A stretch of DNA of 64,000 bases from contig NZ_PVYW01000025.1 in assembly GCF_003001675.1 (NCBI RefSeq), positions 80,145-144,144 of the forward strand, read 5' to 3'. The stretch comes from Cohnella sp. SGD-V74 (GTDB taxonomy: Bacteria > Bacillota > Bacilli > Paenibacillales > Paenibacillaceae). Below are positions 17,929 to 24,866 of this stretch, one piece after another. The translations under genes were made by a program, and so were the position numbers. The notes below the pieces were generated by a model that saw only the letters and a program-made list of their open reading frames with translations, was not told where the DNA came from and made no database searches. How positions within the stretch are numbered: position 1 is the first letter of the stretch; the number at the start of each line of letters is the position of its first letter.

Positions 17929-19658
17929 CGGAAAGGCAGCATGATCTCGAACAACGTGCCTTTGCCAAGCTCGCTCTTGACGTCGATCTTGCCCTGATGG
18001 TTGTCTACGATCTTGTAGCTGACCATCAGGCCGAGTCCCGTCCCCTTCTCCTTCGTCGTATAGAAAGGCTGCCCCATTTTCGCCAGCTGGTCTTCCCCGA
18101 TGCCCGGCCCCTCGTCGCGAATGCGAACGAATACGCCGTCATGCTCGCGCGACAGCTTGATGCCGATCGAACCCCCGTCGCTCATCGCTTCGATGGCATT
18201 CTTGATGACGTTGATGAACACCTGCTTGACCTGATTTTCCACCCCGTAGATCCAGAGCGGCTCCGTGCCGTACTCCGCCTCGATCGCGATATTGTGAAGG
18301 ATCGCCTGCGTCTCCAGCAGCGTCACCGTATCGCGCATCATGACGCGCAAGTCCTGATAAGTCAGCTCGTACACCTGAGGCTTGGAGAGCATCAGCAGCT
18401 CGCTGACGATGTCCTCGATCCGGTCGAGCTCGGCGTTCATAATGTCGTAGTAGCTGTTATTGTTTCTTCTTCCGGAGACGATCAACTGAAGGAAGCCTTT
18501 AAGCGAGGTGAGCGGGTTGCGGATTTCATGTGCGATGCCCGCCGCCAGTTGGCCCGCCACGTACAGCTTCTCCGAGTTGATGAGCAGTTCCTCGTTCTTC
18601 TTCCGCTCGGAAATGTCGCGAATGATGATCTGAATCGCCGGCTCGTTGTCCAGCGTCGTCATCGTCTCCACGATCTCGGTGTGAAGCACTTTCCCTTTTA
18701 ACGTAAACCATTCCTGCTCGATCGGCTTGCTGCTGCCCACGAATACCAGGTTATGAAGTCTCTCCTTGATCGTATTGTGATCCTTGGCCGGCAGGAAGGA
18801 GTAGATCGACTTGCCGAGCAGGTCGCTCTCGCCCTCCGCCTCGAACATCCTCAAGCCGGCGGCGTTGACGAAGCCCCAGCGGCTGCCCTTCAGAATCGCG
18901 ATCGTATCGAGAGAGTTCTCTACCAGCAGTCTGTAACGCTCGTCCATCTGGTTCAGCCGCTTGTCTATGTACCAGGTAATGAGGGTGGAGACGAGAATGA
19001 GCAGCGCGCCCAATCCGAGAATCAACGCCAGCAGATTGATATCCTGAATAAGCTTGTCCGACGTGCTGTAGATGCCCGCCGAATATTCGACTCTGAGCGC
19101 CTGCGTGCCTAACAGCTGCAGCCAGACGACCAGCGTCCCGAGCAATACGCTCGCCATGAACTTCCGGAACTTGAACGTCGATTCCGCCAGCATGAACGCC
19201 AGCAGCGTACCGAAAAACAGCATCAGCAAAGACAGGAACAGCTTGCCCGGCTGGACTTCCAGACGCTCGATCTTCGGGCCGAATACGCTGAAGTAATTCA
19301 TGATGGCGACGCCGAAGGCGAGAATCGAGCTGCCATACACCAAGCGATACTTCAGCACCCCTTGGAAGGTCAGCATCACGAAAGCCATTAACGAGAAGAA
19401 AATAATGAACATCAGCGCAACCGGCATCACCCATGTGAATATGATCGGCTCATGATTGCCCAGCAGAGCCACGAAGTGTTTCGCCCACAATCCCAGTCCG
19501 AACACGAATGCTCCTCCGGCCAGCCAGAACTGGCGGAACGTGCCGTTCGAACGTTTGAGATTGCTAATGAAGTTGAACATGGTATAAGATGCGAGTATGC
19601 TAATTAACAGTGCCAGCAGCAGAAAAAAAGGGGGCCATGAGGCTACGGTACCGTTCAT
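17895..19658 (-). CDS. membrane PAS-histidine kinase with MHYT-like sensor
   Basis: A 587-residue kinase. The first 230 residues hold about seven membrane segments with KHFVALLGNHEP near residue 60, close to the MHYT signature but with the Met and Tyr changed. A PAS domain follows (YRLLVENSLDTIAILKG to IQIIIRDISERKK, about 240-350). The HisKA domain has phospho-acceptor His377 in AHEIRNPLTSL, and the HATPase has its N box in INVIKNAIEAMSDGG and G boxes in IRDEGPGIGEDQ and GTGLGLMVSYKIVDNH. The type resembles sporulation and stress kinases of Bacillus. No response regulator gene is adjacent, so it probably feeds a distant regulator. ATG 19658 has GAGGGA seven bases upstream. Confidence 0.88.
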   Translation of the reverse strand: MNGTVASWPPFFLLLALLISILASYTMFNFISNLKRSNGTFRQFWLAGGAFVFGLGLWAKHFVALLGNHEPIIFTWVMPVALMFIIFFSLMAFVMLTFQGVLKYRLVYGSSILAFGVAIMNYFSVFGPKIERLEVQPGKLFLSLLMLFFGTLLAFMLAESTFKFRKFMASVLLGTLVVWLQLLGTQALRVEYSAGIYSTSDKLIQDINLLALILGLGALLILVSTLITWYIDKRLNQMDERYRLLVENSLDTIAILKGSRWGFVNAAGLRMFEAEGESDLLGKSIYSFLPAKDHNTIKERLHNLVFVGSSKPIEQEWFTLKGKVLHTEIVETMTTLDNEPAIQIIIRDISERKKNEELLINSEKLYVAGQLAAGIAHEIRNPLTSLKGFLQLIVSGRRNNNSYYDIMNAELDRIEDIVSELLMLSKPQVYELTYQDLRVMMRDTVTLLETQAILHNIAIEAEYGTEPLWIYGVENQVKQVFINVIKNAIEAMSDGGSIGIKLSREHDGVFVRIRDEGPGIGEDQLAKMGQPFYTTKEKGTGLGLMVSYKIVDNHQGKIDVKSELGKGTLFEIMLPFRYPEAEIKKSS

Positions 19659-19763
19659 CTTTTATCCCTCGCATAATCTGACATCAGTTGCTTTTGTTTT
19701 ATAGCATTCGACGAGTACCAGCAAATTCCTTTTCTGATAAAGTCTAAAATTGGAGGTTTCAGT

Positions 19764-20255
19764 ATGTTTAAGTCATTTTTCAGCGAATTCAAAGCTTTCG
19801 CGATGCGCGGCAACGTCGTGGATCTGGCCGTGGGCGTCATCATCGGGGCGGCCTTCGGCAAGATCGTCACCTCTCTCGTCAACGATATCGTCATGCCTCC
19901 GATCGGTAAGCTTCTGGGCAACGTGAACTTTAAGGATTTGTATTGGAACCTTGATCCGTCCAAGACGCCGGAATCGCTCGATCAAGCGCGGGAAGCCGGG
20001 ATCGCAGTCATTGCATACGGACAGTTTATTAACATTCTGATCGATTTCCTGCTGGTTGCCCTGTGCGTCTTCGTCCTGGTCAAATTCATCAACAAGCTCA
20101 GCCGTAAAAAGGAAGAGGAAGCCGCAGCTCCGGCCGAACCGACGACGCGCGAGTGCCCGTATTGCCTGTCCGACATTCCGAAGGCGGCTTCCCGCTGCTC
20201 CCACTGCACATCCGAAGTAACGCCGGTCGGACAAGCCTCCCCGGCCAATGGGTAA
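19764..20255 (+). CDS. mscL: large-conductance mechanosensitive channel with C-terminal zinc ribbon
   Basis: MscL opens a wide pore under membrane tension and saves cells from osmotic downshock. The N-terminus FSEFKAFAMRGNVVDLAVGV is the family signature, the two membrane segments are about 17-42 and 83-108, and the pore former acts as a pentamer. The unusual part is the tail: after a charged linker (SRKKEEEAAAPAEPTT), residues 131-148 hold CPYC...CSHC (Cys131, 134, 145, 148), a zinc-ribbon-like module that E. coli MscL lacks. ATG 19764 has TTGGAGGT about 9 bases upstream. The NUDIX gene follows by 6 bases. Confidence 0.93.
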   Translation: MFKSFFSEFKAFAMRGNVVDLAVGVIIGAAFGKIVTSLVNDIVMPPIGKLLGNVNFKDLYWNLDPSKTPESLDQAREAGIAVIAYGQFINILIDFLLVALCVFVLVKFINKLSRKKEEEAAAPAEPTTRECPYCLSDIPKAASRCSHCTSEVTPVGQASPANG

Positions 20256-20261
20256 CCGCCG

Positions 20262-20906
20262 TTGACCGAACTCTTCGACATCTACGATGACAACGACGTC
20301 TGGATCGGCACGGCCGAGCGCAAGGAAGCGCACCGGCTAGGCTTCTGGCACCATACGGTCCATTGCTGGCTCGTTCGCCGGGAAGAACGGGAGGGCCGTA
20401 CGGTCGCCAAAGTGCTGTTCCAGCAGCGTTCCGCCAACAAAGATACGGGCGCGGGCTGCTTCGACATTACGGCGGCCGGGCATCTGGAAGCCGGCGAGAC
20501 GCCGGAAGCGATCGTTCGCGAATTGCGGGAGGAGCTTGGCGTCGAGGTGAGCTTCGAGGCGCTGCGCGAGTACGGGATCGTTCGCGAGCAAGCGGCAGGA
20601 GTGGTCGGAGGCGCGGCTTACGTCGACAATGAAGTCAGCCGGGTCTACGGCCTGGAAGTGTCGATGCAGGTGACAGACTTCCGGCTGCAGGAGGAAGAAG
20701 TCGCCGGTCTGTACGAGGCGGACGCGGACGAACTGATCGATCTGATGGAAGGACGGCGGGAGCTTGTCCGCGCACGGGGCGCGGCCCTTCGCGAGGGCAA
20801 GCTGCAGGCTGCGGAAGTCGAGGTTGCCTGCAGCTCTTTCGTTGGGCGGGATTTGGAGTACTACGTCTCCGTATTTAAGTTTCTGCAAGGGCTTGTGGGG
20901 CGATGA
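20262..20906 (+). CDS. NUDIX hydrolase (isopentenyl-diphosphate isomerase-like branch)
   Basis: A 214-residue NUDIX protein. The N-terminus (LFDIYDDNDVWIGTAERKEAHRLG) is typical of the branch that includes YfcD and IDI-like hydrolases. The Nudix box reads GHLEAGETPEAIVRELREEL, following the GX5EX7REUXEEXGU pattern with catalytic glutamates. It hydrolyses a nucleoside-diphosphate-linked compound; the substrate is not predictable. The start is a TTG at 20262 directly after mscL with a poor binding site, so translation may depend on coupling to mscL. Confidence 0.88.
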   Translation: MTELFDIYDDNDVWIGTAERKEAHRLGFWHHTVHCWLVRREEREGRTVAKVLFQQRSANKDTGAGCFDITAAGHLEAGETPEAIVRELREELGVEVSFEALREYGIVREQAAGVVGGAAYVDNEVSRVYGLEVSMQVTDFRLQEEEVAGLYEADADELIDLMEGRRELVRARGAALREGKLQAAEVEVACSSFVGRDLEYYVSVFKFLQGLVGR

Positions 20907-20954
20907 AGCGGATGAGAAGGTGGTTAATGTCGCCGGGAGCGGAACTAAACTAAA

Positions 20955-21812
20955 CTAAACTGAATGTAGTATGGAGCCATGGGCGGAATCGTCTGGCTGA
21001 CCGAACGGCTTAAGCCGAATCGGCTGCCAGCCGATCCGCCCGTTCTTTATTTTCCCTTCCATCCAATCTCCCTGAGTCGGGTGCCTGAACAGCACTTCGA
21101 GCTTGCCGTCGCCGTCTGCGTCCCAGATGCGGAACAGTCGGCCGTCGTTCATCGGCCCGAACTTGCGGCTGTCCCCGATCGCCGTCCATTCCACCCTCAT
21201 CTCGTTGGACGGATCGTTTCCGACGGCGCTTTGTTCGCTCAGCTTGCCCAACCACCAGTCTCCGAACAACGAATTGTACAGCAGAATCTCGTCCCCGTCA
21301 CCTTCGAACGAGCCATACCAATACCCTCCGTCCGGCCGGAAGCGGCCAAGCCCCTCCCAGTTACGGTACCAACGGTCGATCATATTGTGGATGTTATAAA
21401 ATTCCGTGTGCCTCGGCGCGTAATCGAAGTCATTCAGCTCCGGTTCACCGAACAGCCTCGCCCCTTCCTGATGAATGCAAGCATGAAGGTTCGACGATTC
21501 GATAAAGCGCCCTAGCTCGTCGGCGCTCGCGAACGACTCCGGCCGGAACAGAACTCTCGCCTCGGCCGCCTGATTGTAGCAGGGCGTCCTGCGGATCGCT
21601 TCGGGAACGGAAACCCATGCCTCGATCAAGTTCGGATCGAGTCCGTTCTGGCGATACCAAGCCTGCGCGCGGCCGATAAAATCGCGGTGAAATTGCAAAA
21701 ACTCCAGCCCGTAGCCGGGCGGCGGGTTGTTGATGTTGACGTTGTGCCGGGCATGATGCCAATTCTTGTGCTCGTCGAGCAGGCTCTGCGGAAAATTCGG
21801 AATGCGCGACAT
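20955..21812 (-). CDS. possible tyrosinase-like type-3 copper protein
   Basis: A 285-residue soluble protein with no signal peptide. The first 150 residues have His-rich patches that recall tyrosinase copper sites: NWHHARHNVN, then LQFHRDFIGRAQAWY (compare the FLPWHR of tyrosinase CuA), and HTEFYNIHNMIDRWYRNWE (compare the CuB helix HHxxIDRLWxxW). The C-terminal 110 residues have an acidic DADGDGKLEVLFRH motif in a repeated beta-type domain (DGGYWYGSFEGDGDEILLY, then DWWLGKLSEQ, later DWMEGKIKNG). ATG 21812 has GGAGGGGG eight bases before it. The copper-site reading is pattern matching by eye; it could be an unrelated His-rich protein. Confidence 0.5.
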   Translation of the reverse strand: MSRIPNFPQSLLDEHKNWHHARHNVNINNPPPGYGLEFLQFHRDFIGRAQAWYRQNGLDPNLIEAWVSVPEAIRRTPCYNQAAEARVLFRPESFASADELGRFIESSNLHACIHQEGARLFGEPELNDFDYAPRHTEFYNIHNMIDRWYRNWEGLGRFRPDGGYWYGSFEGDGDEILLYNSLFGDWWLGKLSEQSAVGNDPSNEMRVEWTAIGDSRKFGPMNDGRLFRIWDADGDGKLEVLFRHPTQGDWMEGKIKNGRIGWQPIRLKPFGQPDDSAHGSILHSV

Positions 21813-21962
21813 CGGGTCAGCCCCCTCCAAAGATATGCCGCCTGCGCGGTCTGCGGGCAGTATGATTGCCTATAGCATATGCAGAGGGGGCTCAGGTGGG
21901 TACCGATGCCTAGTAGAGCATTCCAGAAGTAAAATGCGATTGCGCTCGAAGCCGATGCAATC

Positions 21963-22590
21963 TTACTCTCCAACCCGACTCAGCGCGGTTGCAGCGACTC
22001 TGACGTCCCATTCGATGCTCCAACCCGACTCAGCACGGTTGCAGCTACTCTACCGGCCCATTCGATGCTCCAACCCGACTCAGCACGGTTGCAGCTACTC
22101 TACCGGCTCATTCGCTGCTCCAACCCGACTCAGCACGGTTGCAGCTACTCTACCAGCTCATTCGCCGCTCCAACCCGACTCAGCGCGGTTGCAGCTACTC
22201 TACCGGCTCATTCGCTGCTCCAACCCGACTCAGCACGGTTGCAGCGACTCTACCAGCTCATTCGCTGCTCCAACCCGACTCAGCACGGTTGCAGCTACTC
22301 TGACGTCCCATTCGATGCTCCAACCCGACTCAGCGCGGTTGCAGCTACTCTGACGTCCCATTCGATGCTCCAACCCGACTCAGCGCGGTTGCAGCTACTC
22401 TGACGTCCCATTCGATGCTCCAACCCGATTCAGCGCGGTTGCAGCTACTCTGACGTCCTATTCGATGCTCCAACCCGACTCAGCGCGGTTGCAGCGACTC
22501 TACCGGCTCATTCGATGCTCCAACCCGATTCAGCGCGGTTGCAGCTACTCTGACGTCCCATTCGATGCTCCAACCCGACTCAGCAAGACT
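21963..22590. repeat. 50-bp tandem repeat array, about 12.4 units
   Basis: The core CAACCCGACTCAGC recurs exactly every 50 bases at 21971, 22021 and so on to 22571 (13 cores, 12 full periods). Each unit holds an imperfect hairpin: GCTCCAACC pairs with GGTTGCAGC across a loop of about 11 bases. The second half of the unit comes in two main forms, TGACGTCCCATTCGATG and TACCGGCTCATTCGCTG, which are intermixed: the first form in units 1, 7-10 and 12, the second in units 2-6 and 11. Fifty is not a multiple of three, so a repeated peptide is unlikely. No cas genes or unique spacers are present. Confidence 0.9.
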
Positions 22591-22741
22591 GAGTCAGCCT
22601 AGATTCTTCAACGCTTTGGTTACGTTACTTCGGGGGCGCTCTACTAGACGGGTTTGACCGACGAGATTGGCCGACCGGATTAGCCGGTGAGACTGATGGG
22701 CGGGATTGGCCTACGGCTTCACAGCCGTGCGGATACCGCGT

Positions 22742-23524
22742 TTAACCCGTCTTAATGTCGACCGAGGTGTCCGCTCCGCTCCAAACTACTTTCGCCGTAT
22801 CGTGGACTGCGATCAAATCTCTTACCGGCACGTACCCAAAGTTTCCGAATAATAGAGTCGGAAGCGGCTGACCGTTAGCCGTAACGGTTTTATTCGTGAA
22901 GCCGATTTTGAGCTGGAGTGCTTCACCCACCGTTCTTGCGGGGACCCAAGTCTGGCCGGAGATTAGGCTTCCCTCGGCAAGCGGTTTGCCGTTAAGCCGG
23001 ACGGGAATTGTCAGCGGCTCCCGTTGCGGAGGATTCACCGGTTCTGGACGAGCAGCCTGTTCGTCGTATTGCGTCAGACGATTGCTCTGAATAAGGGCGA
23101 TGATTTTCGAGCCGTATTGCGGATCGGTCGCATACCCGCTCAGACGCAGGGCTTCCGCCTGAATCTCGGGAGTAGGCGCCTTCCTGACGCGTTCGTAGCG
23201 AGAGAGCTGAAGCAGCAGATCCTGATCCTTATAGAAATCGTAGATGCTGTCGTAAGCGCGGAACAGCGCCGTCGTATCGACCCTCGCACCGTTCTCGACT
23301 TCCCACGTTCCCTTGCGCACATACTGGCCTTTCCAGTAAGCGTTCGTTTGGCCGCTGCCGACCTTAATCCCTCCGAGATTGTTCCAAGGATGCAGCACTC
23401 CCCCCGTTTCCAGCAGGTTTTGGGCCAACCTGACAGAAGGAAACAGAGGGGAACCTTCTCTTCTAACCCGGATCGCTATCGGAGCCAATGTGGCGATAAA
23501 CTCCGCTCTGCTGAGCTTGACCAT
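22742..23524 (-). CDS. glucosaminidase-type endolysin with stalk domain (tail-locus lysis)
   Basis: A 260-residue muralytic protein. Residues 1-155 form a LYZ2/FlgJ-like N-acetylglucosaminidase domain: PSVRLAQNLLETGG holds the catalytic glutamate, followed by NNLGGIKVG and the late motif YATDPQYGSKIIALIQ. A Pro-rich linker leads to a copper-amine-oxidase-like stalk domain (IPVRLNGKPLAEGSLISGQT, WVPARTVGEALQ, YVPVRDLIAVHD), probably for wall binding. There is no signal peptide, so release needs the holin. ATG 23524 has AGGAAAG upstream and lies inside the holin gene (62-base overlap). It is the last gene of the tail operon. Confidence 0.85.
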   Translation of the reverse strand: MVKLSRAEFIATLAPIAIRVRREGSPLFPSVRLAQNLLETGGVLHPWNNLGGIKVGSGQTNAYWKGQYVRKGTWEVENGARVDTTALFRAYDSIYDFYKDQDLLLQLSRYERVRKAPTPEIQAEALRLSGYATDPQYGSKIIALIQSNRLTQYDEQAARPEPVNPPQREPLTIPVRLNGKPLAEGSLISGQTWVPARTVGEALQLKIGFTNKTVTANGQPLPTLLFGNFGYVPVRDLIAVHDTAKVVWSGADTSVDIKTG

Positions 23525-23768
23525 CGGATCTTTCCTCCCTCTTTTTCGTAAAATGATAGACGCCCGACGCCGTCAATCCGATTACGGAGATCGTCGTGAG
23601 TGTCTGCTGAACTTGCTGCGGTACGAGTATGAAGACAGTCGCGATGAGCAGGCTGACGAGGTGGTAGTAGCGGCTCGGCACGCGAAACTCCTTCGCGACG
23701 CCTACATATGCGGCGACTATAGGGGCAAGAAGCGCCACCTCATCGGTCATCGAAATCAGTTTGTCCAT
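23463..23768 (-). CDS. holin (A118-type)
   Basis: A 101-residue protein with two or three hydrophobic segments (EVALLAPIVAAYVGVAKEF, HLVSLLIATVFILVP, LTTISVIGLTASGVYHFT) and a charged hydrophilic C-terminus, the layout of phage A118-type holins. It permeabilises the membrane at lysis so that the endolysin reaches the wall. ATG 23768 has AGGAGG about 11 bases upstream. It lies between XhlA and the endolysin, the order of the PBSX lysis cassette. Confidence 0.85.
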   Translation of the reverse strand: MDKLISMTDEVALLAPIVAAYVGVAKEFRVPSRYYHLVSLLIATVFILVPQQVQQTLTTISVIGLTASGVYHFTKKREERSDGQAQQSGVYRHIGSDSDPG

Positions 23769-23775
23769 AGTGTAT

Positions 23776-24036
23776 TCAACCTCCTTGCAGGTTGGTCACG
23801 GCCGCAATCACGGCGGCGACGATCGCCCCGACCAGCGTCCGCCACAGCCAACGCTGGTTGTCGGCAATCTCGTCTATCCGCAGATGCGCCGACCTCGTAG
23901 ACTGCAGCGCTTCAAGCGCCGCATCTCTTGCTGCCTCCGCCGTCTCGCGGACATCGGTCAACGCATCTATCTTCGTCTCCAACCTAACGACGCGCTCCCG
24001 AATTTCCGAGAGCACGCGCGCTTCTTCGCTGGACAT
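23776..24036 (-). CDS. xhlA: XhlA-like lysis accessory protein
   Basis: An 86-residue protein: a coiled-coil N-terminal 55 residues (SEIRERVVRLETKIDALTDV) followed by a single C-terminal membrane segment (TLVGAIVAAVIAAVTNL). This is the haemolysin XhlA layout. In PBSX, XhlA acts with the holin XhlB and the endolysin in cell lysis. The GGAGG site before ATG 24036 is good. It is followed by the holin gene after 7 bases. Confidence 0.85.
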   Translation of the reverse strand: MSSEEARVLSEIRERVVRLETKIDALTDVRETAEAARDAALEALQSTRSAHLRIDEIADNQRWLWRTLVGAIVAAVIAAVTNLQGG

Positions 24037-24129
24037 GTGGCGACACCTCCTGGGATTTAATAGTTTTTTGTGATATTAGTTGAATTAATCTGTGGGGTTA
24101 ATACGGCCCGGCAAATTTCTACTTCCCGT

Positions 24130-24246
24130 TCATTCGGACTCCAGTGCCTCATTCAGAATAGCTTCCACTTCCGCTCGCTTGGACTCCGGTACGTCGTCTA
24201 TCGTTTTGATTCCTTTTCGAATCAGGCTGGCGTAGATTTGTGCCAT
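24130..24246 (-). CDS. XkdX-type small tail-locus protein, 38 residues
   Basis: MAQIYASLIRKGIKTIDDVP, then ESKRAEVEAILNEALESE. This is the typical sequence of the XkdX/CD1375 family of very short proteins that lie between the fibre genes and the lysis cassette of PBSX-like tails. ATG 24246 has AAGGAG nine bases upstream. The role is unknown; its position and conservation suggest a part in fibre or baseplate assembly. Confidence 0.85.
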   Translation of the reverse strand: MAQIYASLIRKGIKTIDDVPESKRAEVEAILNEALESE

Positions 24247-24308
24247 GGTTTTCAGCTCCTTATTGGGGGGGTATAGACTTACGACCTAAAACTCGTAAAT
24301 CAATAATC

Positions 24309-24854
24309 CTATCGCTTCCCGCCCGAAAATACACTCATCAACCTCTGCAACCCAGGCATCGCCCCCGAGTTCGTCTCCACCAGCGTCTCGTAGATTTCCG
24401 TCAGTCCCAGCATCACCTCTACGCTCTCCGCTTCGAGCTGAGCAATTCTCTGCTCTGGCGACAATGGCACCGGGGCGTTCCTGATCTCGTCGATTTGCTC
24501 CTGTGGCAGCCCTTCGCCCCAGCACTCCGGCCGGATCGGCTCAACGTATGCCGGACGTTCTCCGCGCTCCTCTTCGGGTAGGGCGTACCAACCTGCGAGT
24601 TCTTCATCATAGGCCTCGCGGGAGGTGACAAGCGCAGTCTGATAATTGTCCCATAAATTAAAGTCCCATCGGGGCTTAAACAGCCCGTTTGGGACTTTCT
24701 CGGCGATGATATATCCAGTTACGATTTCTTCCGGCTCCTCGTCGTCTTCTGCGGGTAGCCGCTCGCGGATTTCCGTCACGCCTGTTTGCGAGAGTGGGAC
24801 GAGTACAGGTTCGACGTAGTATCCGTCGAGGTCTATTTGTATAGCTGCTTTCAT
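24309..24854 (-). CDS. tail fibre-associated protein, XkdW-like position
   Basis: A 181-residue acidic protein. The N-terminus (KAAIQIDLDGYYVEPVLVPL) and the central LFKPRWDFNLWDNYQTALV are the type seen in Gram-positive phage proteins encoded directly after fibre genes; the C-terminal half is helical (LSPEQRIAQLEAESVEVMLG), where such proteins are usually chaperones or fibre tips. ATG 24854 has GGGGGAG seven bases upstream and is 12 bases after the fibre gene. A fibre assembly role is inference. Confidence 0.65.
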   Translation of the reverse strand: MKAAIQIDLDGYYVEPVLVPLSQTGVTEIRERLPAEDDEEPEEIVTGYIIAEKVPNGLFKPRWDFNLWDNYQTALVTSREAYDEELAGWYALPEEERGERPAYVEPIRPECWGEGLPQEQIDEIRNAPVPLSPEQRIAQLEAESVEVMLGLTEIYETLVETNSGAMPGLQRLMSVFSGGKR

Positions 24855-24866
24855 GGTTTCTCCCCC

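Noticed and set aside
21963..22590. CRISPR array
   Set aside because: The 50-bp units are nearly identical along their whole length, there are no unique spacers and no cas genes nearby.
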